A stretch of DNA of 64,000 nt from assembly GCF_041740695.1 (NCBI RefSeq), contig NZ_JBGSLK010000029.1, positions 1 through 64,000 of the forward strand. Direction: 5' to 3'. The notes beneath the pieces are model-generated. The model did no database searches, had not been told where the DNA came from, and worked only from the letters and a program-made list of their open reading frames with translations. Of the stretch, positions 1 to 9,064 are shown piece after piece. Source of the DNA: Haliscomenobacter sp041740695. Lineage in GTDB: Bacteria > Bacteroidota > Bacteroidia > Chitinophagales > Saprospiraceae. The translations under genes and the position numbers were made by a program. Each line of letters opens with the position of its first letter. Positions within the stretch are counted from its first letter, which is position 1.

Positions 1-289
1 GGCAACGCTGGTCTGATGATGGTTGCGATAAGATGATCAAACTTAGGGTCGCTTTACGCAGCCAAAAATTCGATCTCATCACTAATATTTTCAGGAAATC
101 CGCAGCTTAATGATGAGGTGCGACAATTTGAATTACACCCTTCATAATCAACACAACGATGCACTGCACTTATCTTCCAAAAATCCCAGGTTTGCCCTGT
201 AATGAATCACAATATCGTCGTTCATAGATGAGTAGATGCGTAACGCATAATCCTTTATGATGGGGAAACCACTTATAGGTCTTTTTTTC
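1..289. other. Non-coding stretch, nothing recognised
   Basis: I see no convincing reading frame, RNA or repeat here. It lies downstream of the minus-strand defence operon and may hold its terminator or the edge of a neighbouring gene outside the window. Confidence 0.4.
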
Positions 290-478
290 TCAAAAGGAGG
301 ATGTTTTGATTATCTTTCCATCTTTGACAAAAATATACCATAAAAAACCAAGTTTGTACTTTCCGTCTGGGGCAACTGTGTCATTTTGATAGGCAAAGTC
401 TCCAATTGCAGGATTAAATCCTTCTTGCTTCTCAATGGTAATTTTTCCCCTGTTTGTATTATAAGTTACGCATATCAT
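290..478 (-). CDS. Small hypothetical protein, 62 aa
   Basis: I do not recognise this protein. It starts inside the last 20 bases of the preceding gene (which stops at 459), an overlap typical of co-translated operon genes. The composition is that of a small soluble beta-rich protein, with a GKYKLGF-LWYIFV segment and no membrane helix or signal peptide. It is the last gene of the defence operon on this strand. It could be a separate small subunit or the frameshifted C-terminal part of the 184-aa protein before it. Function unknown. Confidence 0.45.
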   Translation of the reverse strand: MICVTYNTNRGKITIEKQEGFNPAIGDFAYQNDTVAPDGKYKLGFLWYIFVKDGKIIKTSSF

Positions 479-1013
479 ATTTCTTATCCGATTCCGCTAA
501 TTCTACAAAGCAATCTGAAACTGGCTGTCCATTGATGGCAACGGTGCTTCCTGAAGTAATGCCGCTAAAAGTGATTAACTCTAAAAATTCTCCAGATTTA
601 AGTTTTCTTGTCGCTATATTGTTTTTTAAATAGTACAATCTTTGAAGATAACCACTTACGTCTAAATCGGGAATTAATAACTCATTAGCCAAAATGAAAT
701 ATCCATCTTTATGCCCATCTAGATTTAGGACCATTACTGCTGGGTCAACAAAATTTTGGTTTAGCAAAATTTTATCATTGATTCGATCAATCAATAAACT
801 CCTCGCAGCAGAAATATACTCCCAATGCCCCAATGAGACAGTGCCATTCAGTGACATTATCAAATCTCCATTACGTCTAAAAATATACTTCTGCTGTTTT
901 TTTTGATCGTCAATGATCACCCAAGGAGTATCTACAAAGAATTCCTTGCGTTCAAGTGTGGCACTGAACTGCTTGATTCTTGGTAAAATATTTTCAATAT
1001 AGCTCAACATCAT
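459..1013 (-). CDS. Hypothetical protein, 184 aa, last large gene of the defence operon
   Basis: Unrecognised soluble protein without signal peptide or membrane segments. A middle stretch (RRNGDLIMSLNG, then LGHWEYI and SLLIDR) looks like the short beta-strand repeats of small Bacteroidota immunity-like or stress proteins, but I cannot name the family. It follows the DUF499 gene by 43 bp on the same strand, so it is probably transcribed with it. It could be an accessory of the defence system or an unrelated passenger. Confidence 0.6.
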   Translation of the reverse strand: MMLSYIENILPRIKQFSATLERKEFFVDTPWVIIDDQKKQQKYIFRRNGDLIMSLNGTVSLGHWEYISAARSLLIDRINDKILLNQNFVDPAVMVLNLDGHKDGYFILANELLIPDLDVSGYLQRLYYLKNNIATRKLKSGEFLELITFSGITSGSTVAINGQPVSDCFVELAESDKKYDMRNL

Positions 1014-1056
1014 TAAACGATTGTTTTTTTTTGCAAATTGAAACCCACATCACGAT

Positions 1057-4000
1057 CTACTCCTCCCAAAAATCCAGCCCCAACTGCCTCGCCGCCTCCT
1101 TAGCCGATTTGTACTGCTGTTTGCTCTCATCCAGGGGACTACTTTCGGAAGCCTTGATTTTGAATTTCACCTCGATCTCGATTTTATTGCCATTCATGGC
1201 AAAAGGCGTGATGAAATAGTTGAACAATTCGGTGTAGCGCTCCAAGGGAACCTTGCCGGAAATCACCAGTGCGTTGAATTTTTTGATCGCTTCATCTAGC
1301 CCATCAGTTGGGGAAGAAGGTACTCCAGGGTCATTAAACTCTCCAGTTGGAACACCTTCGGGGTAAATGGCCGAGGGTGGGGGAGTGTCGACAGCGGGTG
1401 GTGGCGGGATAAGCGATTTGTCCACCAACCAATACGAATCGGCAGTGGCGTCAAAGAAGGGCACCGATTCCTTAAAAAAGAACTTGGTGAACGTGCTGCC
1501 ATCACCCGCGGCGATACAAATCTCCCCGTTGGTACAATGCCTCAGCAGGCTTTCGTTGATTGCATCGGGACCCGTGATCATGGGCTTGTCGTCAAAGCGC
1601 AGGAAAGCGTCGTAGACCTCTTTCGTTTTGAGGGCATGCTCCACTGTGGGCAAGAGGTTGTTGTTCCGCAAGGTATTAACCCCAACGGCTTTCAACAACC
1701 ATTCTTCTTCTTTCAGGGCATCGATGATGACGCTGATTTGCTGATCGAGGCTGGATTTGAATTGTTGCTTGACCTGTAGTTGGCTCACTCCATTTTTTAC
1801 CGCGTACTTGATGAGGATCGAATACGCCACCACCAGGGCCGACTCTGCTTGTTGGGAAGCATCGTCCATGCGGCGTTTCAGGTCTTCTTTTGGCTCCCGT
1901 TCCAACTGTCCCTGGTACTCCTGGGTGATTTTGTGGCAGGCCAAAAATTCCCGGATGGTGGATTGCAGTTTGCCGATCCCCAATTCAGAGCAGATCAAAA
2001 ACAGCATGGTGTTGCGGTAAATTCGCTCACTATTGCCTTTTTTGGTCGCGATCTTTTCAATCAAAGCAGCGGTATTTCCACTGACCCCACCCGGGCTTAC
2101 CAGGTGCTCGGGGCTAAGGATGAGTAAGGTGGGTTTGGTCTGTTCCGGAAGCTCCAGGGTAGGGTTCACCAAAACATTAAAAAGGGGGACATTCTTGGTC
2201 TTCAGGTTGATCCTGTTGATGATTTCGGCATTGATGTCCTCGTTTTTGATGTCGCCTTTGGCCTGGTTGATGAGGATGTTGATGTTGGGCTTAGTATTGA
2301 ACCAATACCGTTTACCCGTACCGCCAGCCTGGGCATAATACAGGTAATAGGCATTGTTCTCCAATTCATCCAGGGCACCATTGATGCTATTGTGGTTGAA
2401 GCCTTCGGGCGTCAACAGATTCAATTTCAACTCCGGAACCGAAATCCCTTTATTGGCCCCCTCATTGCCGAAGGAGTTCATCAAAAAGACGGAAGCAATC
2501 GACTGTGTGAGGTACCATTGCCCATATTCCGCTTTGTTGTTGTCGATCTTAAAGGCATTGGATGAAGATCCGGCAACATCCGCCGCGATGACCGAATCAT
2601 AGCCATTGCCGTACAACTTTTTGAGCTGGCCAGACAAGGCGTCCAAATTGGCAAAATTGACTACGCCAGGGTGGATCAATAAATTGTTGCCGGGAAGCGA
2701 CTGCTGCCGTTTCCAAAGGTCGCTCACAATGGCCGCAAGCAGGCGCAAAACGCCTCTGGTGCGTTGAAAATCGTGGTGACTGGCCCAACGGATGCGGAAG
2801 GCATCGATCAACTCCGGGTGAAAAGGATAAGACTTGAGGATTTTCTGTTTGTACTCCGACTTAATGGCGTGCGCAGGAAGCTCGGCTCGAAACTGCTGGT
2901 ACAGCTCCAAATACTGCGCAGCCACCGACTCCATGACCTGGGCATCGCCCATGTCTTCAAATAGCCGTCGACGAATCACTTCATAAATTTCATCATCCGC
3001 AACCGGTTGTGTATCGGCACCAACCCGGCTCACGCGTTTTTGCAAAGAAGTCAGGATGGCCTGCGCTTCGGGGGTGTTGCCCACTTCTTGCGGACTAGCG
3101 GGCAGCGTGATTACCGCTACACAGTGGTTTGTACTCGCTACCGCTTCGGTCAGCTCCTGCATGAAGCTGATCGTTTGATCGGCCAGGCTGCTGTTGCCCG
3201 CTTTTTTGGCCGAAGCCTTTACACAATAGTCGGCCAACTCGTCAATCAAGATCAGGGCAGGTTTGCATTTTTCCAGCACCTGTTTGAACAAGCCCGCTGG
3301 AGCGATCAACTGTTCGTCATTCTTGCGCACCAGCTCATAGGCAGCAGAACCACCCAGCTGGTAGGCCAATTCCCCCCAAATGGTTTGGATGAGGGTGCCA
3401 TTGTCGGTGGTTCTGCCATTGGCAGGATCATTGGTAGTATTGGTAAAAACGGCAATGTTGGCACTATCAAAATCCGGCGCTCCGGAATGCTTTAGCAATT
3501 CCTGTGCATAGGCCGATTGGGTGGCCTTTTTGCCCCATTTCCCCAGGTGGTAAAGCGAAATCAGGGTATGCGTTTTTCCTCCCCCAAAGCCAGTTTGCAG
3601 GGAGATGACCCGGTTTTCGGCATCTTGCTGGCCATTCAGTCCCTGGATGACGGTTTTGGCCACATTTCTAAGTCCAGCGGTAAAATATGTTTTGGAAAAA
3701 AATACCACCGGGTTATTGTAAATCTCACGACCGTTGCCCAAAGCGACCTCGGCCAGATTCGCCGCAAAAATAGATTCATCCAGGCGACCCTGTTTGATGT
3801 CGAGGTGGGGCGATACCACCCGAAACCAGGGAGCCTGCGCGGAGGACCCTGCTGCTGTCTTCGGCACTGGAGTAGCCGCAACTAGAGGGGTTTTCGTTTC
3901 CTGCAGGTTGATCAGCGCTTGCTCCAATTCGGTCATCTTGATCGAGCGGGCAATACTTTTCATGTTGATGAACACTTCAGAAAAGTCATCCTCACTGATC

Positions 4001-4356
4001 TCCTGAAAATGCGCCAGTTTGTTGCGCACCTCGTAGATGGTTTCCAGCCGGGTAGCCAGTTTATTGACCTCTTTGCCAAATTCGCTTCTCAACAATTCGC
4101 GGTATTTTAGCGCAAAAGGCTTGAGGTAAGGATAATCGATCAAAGCCTCGGGGGTACTCCCCGAACGCAATCCGGTGTTCCAACTGTCCTGCTGCGCTGG
4201 ATACAAAGCCTCCACAAACCAGGCGGGCCAACGCTCACCAGCTTCTTTGGAAAGCAGCTCCACGACATACGGCCGGAACGCCTCGATAAACAAACCGAAG
4301 GCTTTGAATAAATTATCTTGGTGGGATTGGGTTGTTGCCATGGTGATGCTATTCAA
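1057..4356 (-). CDS. DUF499-type AAA+ ATPase of an anti-phage methylase system
   Basis: Large ATPase (1099 aa) of the DUF499 / COG1483 kind. Walker A is GFGGGKT at residues 256-262 and Walker B is LILIDEL at about 368-374. Residues 10-160 form a helical N-terminal domain and the C-terminal third is long and helical, with a proline-rich linker near residue 1000. In known families DUF499 proteins are encoded beside DUF1156 DNA methylases and helicases in phage-defence loci, and BrxC of BREX plays a comparable role. The start overlaps the methylase stop by 8 bp; an alternative ATG lies five codons in. I infer that it is the motor or signalling ATPase of the complex formed with the three upstream genes. 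Confidence 0.88.
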   Translation of the reverse strand: MNSITMATTQSHQDNLFKAFGLFIEAFRPYVVELLSKEAGERWPAWFVEALYPAQQDSWNTGLRSGSTPEALIDYPYLKPFALKYRELLRSEFGKEVNKLATRLETIYEVRNKLAHFQEISEDDFSEVFINMKSIARSIKMTELEQALINLQETKTPLVAATPVPKTAAGSSAQAPWFRVVSPHLDIKQGRLDESIFAANLAEVALGNGREIYNNPVVFFSKTYFTAGLRNVAKTVIQGLNGQQDAENRVISLQTGFGGGKTHTLISLYHLGKWGKKATQSAYAQELLKHSGAPDFDSANIAVFTNTTNDPANGRTTDNGTLIQTIWGELAYQLGGSAAYELVRKNDEQLIAPAGLFKQVLEKCKPALILIDELADYCVKASAKKAGNSSLADQTISFMQELTEAVASTNHCVAVITLPASPQEVGNTPEAQAILTSLQKRVSRVGADTQPVADDEIYEVIRRRLFEDMGDAQVMESVAAQYLELYQQFRAELPAHAIKSEYKQKILKSYPFHPELIDAFRIRWASHHDFQRTRGVLRLLAAIVSDLWKRQQSLPGNNLLIHPGVVNFANLDALSGQLKKLYGNGYDSVIAADVAGSSSNAFKIDNNKAEYGQWYLTQSIASVFLMNSFGNEGANKGISVPELKLNLLTPEGFNHNSINGALDELENNAYYLYYAQAGGTGKRYWFNTKPNINILINQAKGDIKNEDINAEIINRINLKTKNVPLFNVLVNPTLELPEQTKPTLLILSPEHLVSPGGVSGNTAALIEKIATKKGNSERIYRNTMLFLICSELGIGKLQSTIREFLACHKITQEYQGQLEREPKEDLKRRMDDASQQAESALVVAYSILIKYAVKNGVSQLQVKQQFKSSLDQQISVIIDALKEEEWLLKAVGVNTLRNNNLLPTVEHALKTKEVYDAFLRFDDKPMITGPDAINESLLRHCTNGEICIAAGDGSTFTKFFFKESVPFFDATADSYWLVDKSLIPPPPAVDTPPPSAIYPEGVPTGEFNDPGVPSSPTDGLDEAIKKFNALVISGKVPLERYTELFNYFITPFAMNGNKIEIEVKFKIKASESSPLDESKQQYKSAKEAARQLGLDFWEE

Positions 4357-7300
4357 AAAGGGTTTGTTGTTCAGCTATTTTACTCTCCCGGATCAAACTT
4401 TCTTTGTTGCTCAATAGTCCAGTTCCTTGTTTGTGGTCATCGCTGCCAGGGGGAAGCACTTCGCACATCGAGGTGATCACCCTCCAAAATGCACTCTCGG
4501 AGCTTGAGGCTACTTTTTTGATGTATTGCAGCAAGGCAGCACGCTGGGTTCCCTGGTACAAGGCCATGGCCCGGTGCACCTGGTTCAACAGAATTTCGTC
4601 TCCTTTGAGGCCACAATTGGGATCGGCGGCCAGGCGCTGGGCAAAAGTAGCCAGGGTCTGTTTGTTGCCATTCTTCACCAAGATGTGCTCTGTGAACAGC
4701 TCCTGCACATTGATGCTCAGGCCCACGCGGCTGAATTTGGCTGCATCGTCAAAATCACTTTCCACAAAACCATACAATTGCAACCAACCGATGTAAAACT
4801 TGGTAAAATCATCTCCATCAAATCCCTTGAGCAAGGCATTGAAGGCACTTTCGCGGGCCATCTCCAGTAGTTCGGCTACGGTAACTTCGCTGCCGTCGGC
4901 TTTTTCTACTTTTTGGTATTTGCCAAATTCACTTACGGCCTGGCCAAAACAGGCAGTGAGAAGGTCGGCACCACGGAAGCCGAGTTTATAGAGTTCGTCG
5001 ACTTCCCGGGCTACGGTGCGCTGGATGTCTTTTTTAACCGTTTTATAATCGCCATAGCCGGTTTTTTGGGCGGGTCGGGCAGAGACGGTAACTGAAGAAG
5101 CCAGTGCAGCACCAGCCAGGCTTATGCTACGATTGGCCATTTCAGTATCCATAGGCCAGCTTCCGGTAATGTTCATCCTTGCCCCAAGAATAGAATTGCA
5201 TAAGGTGGTCCAGGCTTCGGTGCTTTGATGGGCAAACATTATGCTGACAATGTCTGCGGTTTGGTGCTCAATGGCGTCAAAAATCTGGGTCAACTTGTTT
5301 TCAAAATGAAGCTTGGCTGCTTGTTTGTCATTTTGGTGGTGGTGTTTCAAGGCGGTACACTCCTCACTTTTGGGAGTTTGAGGAGTAGCGAAGTTCAAGG
5401 GATAAACATCACCCAAGGAGCGTTTAAGCCATACATAGAAAAAGTCAGACAGGTCAGCATAAGCAATGGCATCATAATAGGGAGGATCGGTTACAACTGC
5501 TGTTAAATACTTATCAGCAAATTGGGATTTGTCGCCACTACTGGCATTGATAGAATCAGTTGAAAAAGGACATTTACATTCAGACTCAATATACCGAATA
5601 AGCCAGTCTATTTGATTTAGTGCACTACCAGTAGAATTGCAAAACATATTAGATTCAGGGTAATCAAAGGTCATGGCAATTGCTTGTTTCGAAAATGGGT
5701 GTTCAAGCTTTTCACCACTTGTATGCCATCGACCAAAAGATGTGTTGACTATGCCTACCCGATCAATCAAGATCCCCAAATACGTCACAACTGCTTTCTG
5801 GTATTCTTCCTCCAGCATTTTCAATTCTTGTTTGAGGACTTGGAGTTTTTGGGTAAGGGTTTGCAGCGCGTGGAGTTGACGTGGTGAAAACATGCTTCCA
5901 ACCGTTTCAAATCCCCAAGGACACAAATCAAACTGTTTTGTATTGCCGATGGCCAGTTTTTCATCTATACTTTCTATCTCACTGGGCACACTTTCAAGAA
6001 TCTTGCCCTCTGCCGCAGTAGGAATTCGATACTGTTTGCCCTGAGGTGAATCCTCGATCACCGCCAGCATGGTTTGTTTGATTGTTCCAGTTAAAAATTG
6101 TTTTTTCAAGTCACTATTGCTCGTATTGTTTCCACAGACCGGACAACGAAGATTTTTTCTGGAGTGTACAAAACCTTCTTCATCAGTTTCACCTGATTCT
6201 ACGGAAAAACTGATGGTTTTGTTGTCAATTTTTGGCTTCAGGTAAACTTGTTTCGTCTTGGTATTCGCCAAATAAAACCCTTTCAGCAAAGGTACCTCGG
6301 CCCGACAACTGGGGTTGCTACAAGTGCCTACTCTAGCCCAGTAATAGGCAATGGGTTTATGGCCTTTTTCATCGGCGGGATACAAATGGCCGATCTCCTT
6401 TTCGGTCTCCGCCAGGAGTTTTTTGGCATAAAACTCCACATCAAAGGACAGGCGGTTGTGCACCAGCGCTCCAGTAGGATGGCCATTCTCGACCACCCGG
6501 TTTTGTTGGGGCAGGTTTTGCCAAGAGTCTTCCCCGTACAGCTCAATGAAGGCAGCCTTGCTGTAGGTGATCGGTTTGCCGTACTTCTGCGGGAACTCCA
6601 GGCTGCCTTTTTGAATGATGTGCGCCACAGGATTGATGTCGTTGCCAAAAGTATGGCAACCCAAGCGAGCCGCTTCCAGCGGAATGGCACCGCCGCCCGC
6701 GAAGGGGTCAAACACTCGGGGCATTTTGGCCAAAAAAGCAGCAATGGCCGCTTGCAGGGCGGTTTCTTTGAGCTGGATGGGAGTAGCCGCAAGGTGCCGA
6801 TCGGTGCAGCGGTACAGTTCATCCTCGGCCTTTTTGATGTTGGCGTAATGCCGATCAAAATCGGCGAGCAATTCCTGAGCTGATTGGCCCGCAGCCGCAT
6901 TGTGGGCCACCCAAATCAGTTTGCGGGCCTTGTTGATGATGGTTTCATTGTTCTTATTGTCCCACTTGATGAGGCTGAAATCGGTCAGTTGGTTGCCCGC
7001 AGCAGGTTTGGGTTTGTTGTGTAATAGGTGCTGCTGCATGTCTGGCGTAAACTTGCCGATGAACAGCTGGAGGCGGTTGCGGAGGTTGTCCTCCATCGGA
7101 TCGAACACGACCGTCCAGGGAATGTCGGCATAAGTGCTGTACGGATCACCAGGGTTGGCGTCTTTACCCAGCAATAAAGTAACTGCATCCTTAAAAGCCG
7201 GGGGGCAATGCGGATCCATGGGATCGGGAACCAAGCTAGCAAACACTACAGCACGGCAAACGGGCAGAGGGCGCCGCGCCCACCAGAGGTGCAGGGTTGA

Positions 7301-7396
7301 AATGTGCCCATGCCGGATCGATTTGTCGCGCACACTTTCAGCCGATATTTCCTTGATCGGCATGGCTACTTCGATGAGCTTTTTGGCTTGGGTCAT
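4349..7396 (-). CDS. DUF1156 DNA adenine methyltransferase (PglXI-like)
   Basis: A 1015-aa DNA methylase of the COG1743/DUF1156 family. The N-terminal DUF1156 signature is clear (IEVAMPIKEIS, SIRHGH, LHLWWARRP, residues 8-43). SAM-binding motif I is DPFAGGG at 230-236 and catalytic motif IV is DPPY at 637-640, so the active centre looks intact. Two Cys pairs (near 359/364 and 418/421) probably bind zinc in the region between the motifs. Family members modify adenine and protect host DNA in BREX-like defence. The ATG overlaps the stop of the upstream DUF262 gene by 4 bp, so the two are translationally coupled. No dedicated restriction domain is present in this protein. Confidence 0.92.
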   Translation of the reverse strand: MTQAKKLIEVAMPIKEISAESVRDKSIRHGHISTLHLWWARRPLPVCRAVVFASLVPDPMDPHCPPAFKDAVTLLLGKDANPGDPYSTYADIPWTVVFDPMEDNLRNRLQLFIGKFTPDMQQHLLHNKPKPAAGNQLTDFSLIKWDNKNNETIINKARKLIWVAHNAAAGQSAQELLADFDRHYANIKKAEDELYRCTDRHLAATPIQLKETALQAAIAAFLAKMPRVFDPFAGGGAIPLEAARLGCHTFGNDINPVAHIIQKGSLEFPQKYGKPITYSKAAFIELYGEDSWQNLPQQNRVVENGHPTGALVHNRLSFDVEFYAKKLLAETEKEIGHLYPADEKGHKPIAYYWARVGTCSNPSCRAEVPLLKGFYLANTKTKQVYLKPKIDNKTISFSVESGETDEEGFVHSRKNLRCPVCGNNTSNSDLKKQFLTGTIKQTMLAVIEDSPQGKQYRIPTAAEGKILESVPSEIESIDEKLAIGNTKQFDLCPWGFETVGSMFSPRQLHALQTLTQKLQVLKQELKMLEEEYQKAVVTYLGILIDRVGIVNTSFGRWHTSGEKLEHPFSKQAIAMTFDYPESNMFCNSTGSALNQIDWLIRYIESECKCPFSTDSINASSGDKSQFADKYLTAVVTDPPYYDAIAYADLSDFFYVWLKRSLGDVYPLNFATPQTPKSEECTALKHHHQNDKQAAKLHFENKLTQIFDAIEHQTADIVSIMFAHQSTEAWTTLCNSILGARMNITGSWPMDTEMANRSISLAGAALASSVTVSARPAQKTGYGDYKTVKKDIQRTVAREVDELYKLGFRGADLLTACFGQAVSEFGKYQKVEKADGSEVTVAELLEMARESAFNALLKGFDGDDFTKFYIGWLQLYGFVESDFDDAAKFSRVGLSINVQELFTEHILVKNGNKQTLATFAQRLAADPNCGLKGDEILLNQVHRAMALYQGTQRAALLQYIKKVASSSESAFWRVITSMCEVLPPGSDDHKQGTGLLSNKESLIRESKIAEQQTLFE

Positions 7397-9063
7397 TGGG
7401 TCTTGGTTAGCAAGTAGTCAAACTTTTTAAGGATCAATTGCTTTCGAGCATCCAAAAATTGCTCAAAATTTTCGAGTTTCCAAAGGTCAGGATTATTTGG
7501 GATTAAATGTAAGTCCAAATACGTTTGATCTTTCCCTGCAAACCATCGTTCTGGAGACTGATCCCATTTATTCCCTGCTCCATTCTCTTGTTTGGTGAGC
7601 AACATTAAGTTTGCCAATTGATCCCTAACTGGTTGCGGATACTGGGTAAGGCTTTTTCGACCCGTTTCTGGGTTCATCATTTTTACCTTTTTCAATATTG
7701 ACTGGGGAAATATGTGATCAATTGATGGTGCATTTTGGTTGTAGGCTGGCGTATAATTAAAGTCATACCACAGATTGAACAAAAGGTGGATTCTCCGATC
7801 TGTATAGGAAAGGTTTAAAAGGTTATCCAAAGTCAGCTCCAATGTTCTATTGTCATCTCGAATAGCGCCGTAAACATTTGAAACTACAAAGCCTGAGTCT
7901 TCTTTTATTTTTTTCACAAGCTTGTCTATAAGTCCGTCTGGGCCTCCGCTAAAGACTCCCATCAACATGGTACGGACAAGGTATTCATTGATTTTAGGCG
8001 TTGACGACCATTTTTCAGGATAATGATACCGGAAATAGATTAGTGGAATAAGTGCAAGGTAAGAGGTAAGTGCTTTATCATTCTGAATAAAGGTTCTTCC
8101 TTTGATGAAGTCTTTCACATCTTTGATTGCATTTGAAATACGCTCCCAATTTTCTTCAATTTTTTGTTTGGTATCCCCGTCTCTAAATTTTGCAACTTCA
8201 TAACTGGCTCCTTTTTCAAAGAGAACAAGACAGGTCTTTAAGACAAAATCTCTACCAAAGTCATAACCGTCCTTGTTCAATTCGTCCAATAAAGTAGTCA
8301 TGTTCTCGTTGGCTTCATCCCAAGAAGATACCAATAATGAGAACAACAAATCAGACTTATCCAACTTTGTACCGCCTGAATTCGCGCGGATGAAAATTTC
8401 AACGATATCGTCTTCGGAATAAGCTGAGGGTCTATCAATGCTATCAACTTCTTGGTAAAGGATGTTGTCGTCTTGACAAAAAGTTTTACGGATAATTTCA
8501 ATGTTTTCTTCAATGCGGTCATCAGCCTGATTATCTAAGTCTTTTCCAGCTAAAAGTCGAATTTCTGCTTTAAACTCCTTGGTTCTTTTGTCTGGAAAAA
8601 CTAGCGTACTGAATTTCACCCAGGGGAAGCCAAGTGATTCCTTGTAGAATTTAAACAGGAATTTTCGGTCATCTGGAGTTTTAGCCTCTCCACTTAACAC
8701 ATTAAAATACAATTCTTTGCCATTATAACTACCTTTTAAACCAATATAAAGGCTTTGCATCCTTTGTTGTCCATCTAGGACAAGCATTTTAGGAGTTTCA
8801 TTGATGGGCACAAAAAAATGTAAAAGATTTAGGCCATCAATCCAATTGTCAATGAATTTACGGTGTTTAATTTTGTTTTTATTTTTCCAAACTAACAAAG
8901 TCCCAATTGGATACTCCCTTAAAATAGAATCATACAACTTCTCAATCTGTTCTTCTTTCCAAACAAATGGCCGTTGGATATTTGGTAGCCAAAATCCACC
9001 AAGATGTGATGAATTGTTGATGTAATTCACAAACTTGCGAATAGTTTCTTTTTGATTGTTCAT
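7393..9063 (-). CDS. GmrSD-like DUF262 protein with C-terminal HNH-type nuclease
   Basis: A 556-aa protein with an N-terminal DUF262 domain: IQRPFVW near residue 29 and the DGQQR nucleotide-binding motif at 97-101. The C-terminal part carries DHIFP at 449-453, followed by a conserved NLMLL about 32 residues later, the HNH/DUF1524-like arrangement of GmrD. Known GmrSD enzymes are NTP-dependent type IV nucleases cutting modified DNA. Here it sits between the helicase gene (which stops 2 bp upstream) and the methylase gene (4-bp overlap). That suggests it supplies the nuclease of the defence system, or a second layer against phage with modified DNA. Confidence 0.85.
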   Translation of the reverse strand: MNNQKETIRKFVNYINNSSHLGGFWLPNIQRPFVWKEEQIEKLYDSILREYPIGTLLVWKNKNKIKHRKFIDNWIDGLNLLHFFVPINETPKMLVLDGQQRMQSLYIGLKGSYNGKELYFNVLSGEAKTPDDRKFLFKFYKESLGFPWVKFSTLVFPDKRTKEFKAEIRLLAGKDLDNQADDRIEENIEIIRKTFCQDDNILYQEVDSIDRPSAYSEDDIVEIFIRANSGGTKLDKSDLLFSLLVSSWDEANENMTTLLDELNKDGYDFGRDFVLKTCLVLFEKGASYEVAKFRDGDTKQKIEENWERISNAIKDVKDFIKGRTFIQNDKALTSYLALIPLIYFRYHYPEKWSSTPKINEYLVRTMLMGVFSGGPDGLIDKLVKKIKEDSGFVVSNVYGAIRDDNRTLELTLDNLLNLSYTDRRIHLLFNLWYDFNYTPAYNQNAPSIDHIFPQSILKKVKMMNPETGRKSLTQYPQPVRDQLANLMLLTKQENGAGNKWDQSPERWFAGKDQTYLDLHLIPNNPDLWKLENFEQFLDARKQLILKKFDYLLTKTQ

Positions 9064-9064
9064 G

